Positions 59,390 through 64,000 of a stretch of DNA of 64,000 nucleotides are shown here, piece by piece. Numbering within the stretch: position 1 is the stretch's first letter; the number at the start of each line of letters is the position of its first letter. The notes beneath the pieces were generated by a model. It was not told the origin of the DNA and did not search any database. It saw only the letters and a program-made list of their open reading frames with translations. The stretch is from Ctena decussata. Its lineage: Eukaryota > Mollusca > Bivalvia > Lucinida > Lucinidae. The translations under genes were made by a program, and so were the position numbers. The stretch covers positions 50,714,858 to 50,778,857 of the forward strand of contig OZ022503.1 in the NCBI GenBank assembly GCA_963989385.1, read 5' to 3'.

Positions 59390-61242
59390 AAAACAAGTAG
59401 CCCAAAGGGCAACAAATGCTCACCTGAGAGACACTGTAAACCTATAGGGATATTTAAGATGCTCAAGGGCAGCTAACTCCACAGTCAGTGGTCTAATCAG
59501 GCTGAAAATTAAACTCATCCAAAACATTATGTATGCCCTCATTTTATATATGCAAGTTTAAAAAGTATCCAATCAAGAGCACAATAGACAGAGCTGTCAA
59601 GGGCAGTTAACTTCGTAGTGGTTGGCCTGATCTGGCCAAAATTTGAACTTGTTTAAGATATTATGCATTTCCTCATTACCTGCAAGTTTGAAAAGGATCG
59701 GATCAGTAGAAACCAAGAAAAAGTGGCGACATTGATTTTTTGGATGCTCAGGGCAGGTACTCCATAGTCAGTAGTGAGATCTAGCCGAAATGCTAACTAA
59801 TCCAAGCTTTTATGCATATCCTCATTACCTGCAAGTATGAAGAGGATCCCATGAAAAATGAAAATGTGATGACATTGTTTTCTCCATTATAACACTATGG
59901 GATTTTTTTCAAATGCTCAAGGGCAGCTAACTCCGTAGTCTGTGCTCGAATCCGGCCAAATTTCGAACTCATCCAAGCTCTTATGTATGTCATCATTACC
60001 TGCAAGTATGATAAGGATCTAATCAAAAACCTTGATTGCAGCACCCTGAAAGTCAAACTTGCTCGAGATATTGTCATCCCCTACATTTGTGTGAAATTAT
60101 TTTAGAATCCTTTGACAAATGTAGGTGCTAGAGCGATGACAAAGTTTTTCTAAAAATAGCCACAGTGACCTTGACCTTGGGCACAGCACCCTGAAAGTCG
60201 ATCTTGCACGAGATATTGTCATGCCCTACATTTGTGTCAAGTTATTTTAAAATCCATTGAGAAATGTAGGTGCTAGAGCGATGACAAAGTTTTTCTAAAA
60301 ATAGCCACAGTGACCTTGACCTTGGGCGCAGCACCCTGGAAGTTCAACTTGCTTGAGATATTGTCATACCCTACATTTGTGTCAAGTTATTTTAAAATCC
60401 ATGGAGAAATGAAGGTGCTAGGGCGATGACAAAGTTTTTCTAAAAATAGCCACAGTGACCTTGACCTTGGGCACAGCACCCTGAAAGTCGAACTTGCTCG
60501 AGATATTGTCATGCCCTACATTTGTGTGAAGTTATTTTAAAATCCGTTGAGAAATGTAGGCAATAGAGCGATGACAAAGTTTTTCCAAAAATATGTGATG
60601 ACGTTGTTTTATCCATTATAACACTATGGGATTTTTTTCAAACGCTCAAGGGCAGCTAACTCCGTAGTCTGTGCTCGAATCCGGCCAAATTTCGAACTCA
60701 TCCAAGCTCTTATGTATGTCATCATTACCTGCAAGTATGATAAGGATCTAAGCAAAAACAGTTGAGAAAACGTGATGACGCCATTTTCCCCATTATAACC
60801 CTATGGGATTTTTTTCAAACGCTCAAGGGCAGCTAACTCCGTAGTCTGTGCTCGAATCCGGCCAAATTTCGAACTCATCCAAGCTCTTGTGTATGTCATC
60901 ATTACCTGCAAGTATGATAAGGATCTAATCAAAAACAGTCGAGAAAACGTGATGACGCCATTTTCCCCATTATAACCCTATGGGGGCTATCTGTTGCCAT
61001 GGAAACCAGAGTTCTGAGCTGATCGGCACCAAAACCTAATGCAGCCTTTCCCCCACCCAAATGATGCTTCAGATAAAATTTGATTGCGATCGGCCCACTG
61101 GTCTCTGAGATATTTATGTTTGAAAGTGTTGACGCACCCACCCACGCACCCACCCACGCACCCACCCACGCACGGACGGACGACGGCTCGACTCCCATCC
61201 TATAAGCTCACCTCTGAGCCTTCTGCTCAGGTGAGCTAAAAA
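59390..61242. mobile_element. Pearl-like compound element, first unit
   Basis: Starts AACAAGTAGCCCAAAGGGCA and ATGCTCACCTGAG, like the 3.1-kb element. It contains decayed units of about 180 bp (CAAGGGCAGCTAACTCCGTA), then a 145-bp series (CACAGTGACCTTGACCTTGG at 60161, 60306 and 60451). It closes with GTTGCCATGGAAACCAGAG, CACCCACCCACGCACG and CTGCTCAGGTGAGCTAAAA. Confidence 0.72.
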
Positions 61243-63757
61243 TGGCCACAGGGACCTTGACTTTAAGCCCAGCACCCTGAAAGTTGAACTTGCTCGAGAT
61301 ATTGTCATACCATACATTTGTGTCAAGTTATTTCAAAATCCATGGAGAAATGTAGATGCTAGAGCGATGACAAAGTTTTTCTAAAAATAGCCACAGTGAC
61401 CTTGACCTTGGGCGCAGCACCCTGAAAGTCGAACTTGCTCGAGATATTGTCATGCTCTACATTTGTGTGAAGTTATTTTAAAATCCATTGAGAAATGTAG
61501 GTGCTAAAGCGCTGACAAAGTTTTTCTAAAAATAGCCACAGTGACCTTGACCTTGGGCGCAGCACCCTGAAAGTCAAACTTGTTCAAGATATTGTTATGC
61601 CCTACATTTGTGTGAAGTTAATTTAAAATCTGTTGACAAATGTGGGCACTAGAGGGATGACAAAGTTTTTCTAAAAATAGCCACAGTGACCTTGACCTTG
61701 GGTGCAGCACCCTGAGAGTCAAACTTGCTCAAGATATTGTCATGCCCTACATTTGTGTAAAGTTATTTCAAAATCCGTTGAGAAATGTAGGTGCTAGAGC
61801 GATGACAAAGTTTTTCTAAAAAAAAACACAGTGACCTTGACCTTGGGCGCAGCACCCTGAAAGTCGAACTTGCTCGAGATATTGTCATACCCTACATTTG
61901 TGTGAAGCTATTTCAAAATCCATGGAGAAATGTAGGTGCTAGAGCCATGACAAAGTTTTTCTAAAATTAGCCACAGTGACCTTGACCTTGGGTGCAGCAC
62001 CCTGAAAGTCGAACTTGCTTGAGATATTGTCATGCCCTACATTTGTGTGAAGTTATTTCAAAATCCGTTGAGAAATGTAGGCGCTAGAGCGATGACAAAG
62101 TTTTTCTAAAAATAGCCACAGTGACCTTGACCTTGGGCGCAGCACCCTGAAAGTCAAACTTGCTCGAGATATTGTCATGCCCTACATTTGTGTGAAGTTA
62201 TTTCAAAATCCGTTGAGAAATGTAGGCCTTAGAGCGATGACAAAGTTTTTCTAAAAAAAACCACAGTGACCTTGACCTTGGGCGCAGCACCCTGAAAGTC
62301 GAACTTGCTCGAGATATTGTCATACCCTACATTTGTGTGAAGCTATTTCAAAATCCATGGAGAAATGTAGGTGCTAGAGCCATGACAAAGTTTTTCTAAA
62401 ATTAGCCACAGTGACCTTGACCTTGGGTGCAGCACCCTGAAAGTCGAACTTGCTTGAGATATTGTCATGCCCTACATTTGTGTGAAGTTATTTCAAAATC
62501 CGTTGAGAAATGTAGGCGCTAGAGCGATGACAAAGTTTTTCTAAAAATAGCCACAGTGACCTTGACCTTGGGCGCAGCACCCTGAAAGTCAAACTTGCTC
62601 GAGATATTGTCATGCCCTACATTTGTGTGAAGTTATTTCAAAATCCGTTGAGAAATGTAGGCCTTAGAGCGATGACAAAGTTTTTCTAAAAATAGCCACA
62701 GTGACCTTGACCTTGGGCGCAGCACCCTGAAAGTCGAACTTGCTCGAGATATTGTCATGCCCTACATTTTTGTGAAGTTATTTCAAAATCCATTGAGAAA
62801 TGTAGGCGCTAGAGCGATGACAAAGATTTTCTAAAAATAGCCAAAGTGACCTTGACCTTGGGCACAGCACCCTGAAAGTCAAACTTGCTCGAGATATTGT
62901 CATGCCCTACATTTGTGTGAAGTTATTTTAAAATCCATTTAGAAATGTAGGCCTTAGAGCGATGACAAAGTTTTTCTAAAAATAGCCACAGTGACCTTGA
63001 CCTTGGGCGCAGCACCCTGAAAGTCGAACTTGCTCGAGATATTGTCATGCTCTACATTTGTGTGAAGTTATTTTAAAATCCGTTGAGAAATGTAGGCAAT
63101 AGAGCGATGACAAAGTTTTTCTAAAAATATGTGATGACGTTGTTTTCTCCATTATAACACTATGGGATTTTTTTCAAACGCTCAAGGGCAGCTAACTCCG
63201 TAGTCTGTGCTCGAATCCGGCCAAATTTCGAACTCATCCAAGCTCTTATGTATGTCATCATTACCTGCAAGTATGATAAGGATCTAAGCAAAAACAGTTG
63301 AGAAAACGTGATGACGCCATTTTCCCCATTATAACCCTATGGGATTTTTTTTCAAACGCTCAAGGGCAGCTAACTCCGTAGTCTGTGCTCGAATCCGACC
63401 AAATTTCGAACTCATCCAAGCTCTTGTGTATGTCATCATTACCTGCAAGTATGATAAGGATCTAATCAAAAACAGTCGAGGAAACGTGATGACGCCGTTT
63501 TCCCCATTATAACCCTATGGGGGCTATCTGTTGCCATGGAAACCAGAGTTCTGAGCTGATCGGCACCAAAACCTAATGCAGCCTTTCCCCCACCCAAATG
63601 ATGCTTCAGATAAAATTTGATTGCGATCCGCCCACTGGTCTCTGAGATATTTATGTTTGAAAGTGTTCACGCACCCACCCACGCACCCACCCACGCACGG
63701 ACGGACGACGGCTCGACTCCCATCCTATAAGCTCACCTCTGAGCCTTTGGCTCAGGT
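61243..63757. repeat. 145-bp satellite array and second copy of the terminal module
   Basis: CACAGTGACC recurs exactly every 145 bp at 61392, 61537, 61682, 61827, 61972, 62117, 62262, 62407, 62552, 62697, (62842 variant) and 62987. From about 63087 the sequence repeats the block that starts near 60551, at a constant offset of 2536 bp, through GTTGCCATGGAAACCAGAG to CTTTGGCTCAGGTGAGCTAA. Within the array, a run of about 435 bp (three units) also repeats nearly unchanged at 61827-62261 and 62262-62696. No genes. Confidence 0.85.
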
Positions 63758-64000
63758 GAGCTAAAAAAAAGTGTGTGCTTTCTAGATCAGTCTTGCAGAT
63801 ATAGGTCTTTGAGATTGTTTTGGAGGGGAAAGAAATAAGGCAACAATGTGTTGAATAACTGGGCCCAGAGCCTGTTAACCATATACTTTACCCTAGATAT
63901 AAGCAAGTTGATTTAACTACAGATGTTTATGCAAATTTCTGGTAACATGACTTACAGGGGTGGACACAAGGTTTGGTTGGCCTTCGAGGCCGACTTCCAA

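Noticed and set aside
60929..61198. Minus-strand ORF with repeated WVGAWVGAWVG
   Set aside because: Produced by the CACCCACCCACG microsatellite at the end of the element.
61243..63086. CRISPR-like array
   Set aside because: The 145-bp units are contiguous with no unique spacers and the genome is eukaryotic.

Overview
The window looks like nuclear DNA of an intron-rich, AT-rich animal. A lophotrochozoan, most likely a bivalve mollusc, is suggested by the repeat content: tRNA-derived SINEs with AACC or ACTC tails, short palindromic MITEs, and long elements built from 145-170 bp tandem units like the pearl/Helitron-like elements known from oysters. Species assignment is inference.

The window holds one real protein-coding gene, on the + strand from 11795 to 58586. 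I reconstruct 34 coding exons, all with GT-AG introns. They close in frame over 6084 nt and encode a 2027-residue relative of animal fatty acid synthase (FASN). Domain order follows FASN: ketosynthase (KS), linker, malonyl/acetyl transferase (MAT), dehydratase (DH), enoyl reductase (ER), a remnant of ketoreductase (KR), a long charged linker, and thioesterase (TE). The KS residues (C162, H295, H333) and the TE triad (S1792, D1819, H2002) are intact. The MAT, DH and ER motifs are destroyed, the pseudo-ME/pseudo-KR block and the KR core are missing, and no acyl carrier protein (ACP) motif is seen. The frame stays open through 34 exons, so this looks like a maintained, repurposed protein: a KS-TE pair on a dead FAS scaffold.

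Layout: 1-11.8 kb is repeats and transposon debris (tandem arrays, a TA-flanked MITE, a broken ORF fragment, a truncated LINE, a 455-bp array with a SINE inside). 11.8-24.1 kb holds the KS exons and linker; 24.7-33.6 kb MAT; 35.8-41.5 kb DH; 42.3-45.6 kb ER; 46.7-48.1 kb the KR remnant; 50.5-51.2 kb the charged linker; 54.1-58.6 kb TE. From 59.4 to 63.76 kb lies a large compound tandem array with a 145-bp core and a 2.54-kb higher-order duplication. The last 50 bp may hold the first coding exon of a second FAS-like gene (weak).

Introns are filled with at least four palindromic MITE families, five full SINE copies with target-site duplications, and several long foldbacks. One MITE family repeatedly ends 16-50 bp upstream of splice acceptors of this gene. 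Many unrelated tandem arrays share a TGACCTTGACCT motif, which is a doubled nuclear-receptor half-site.
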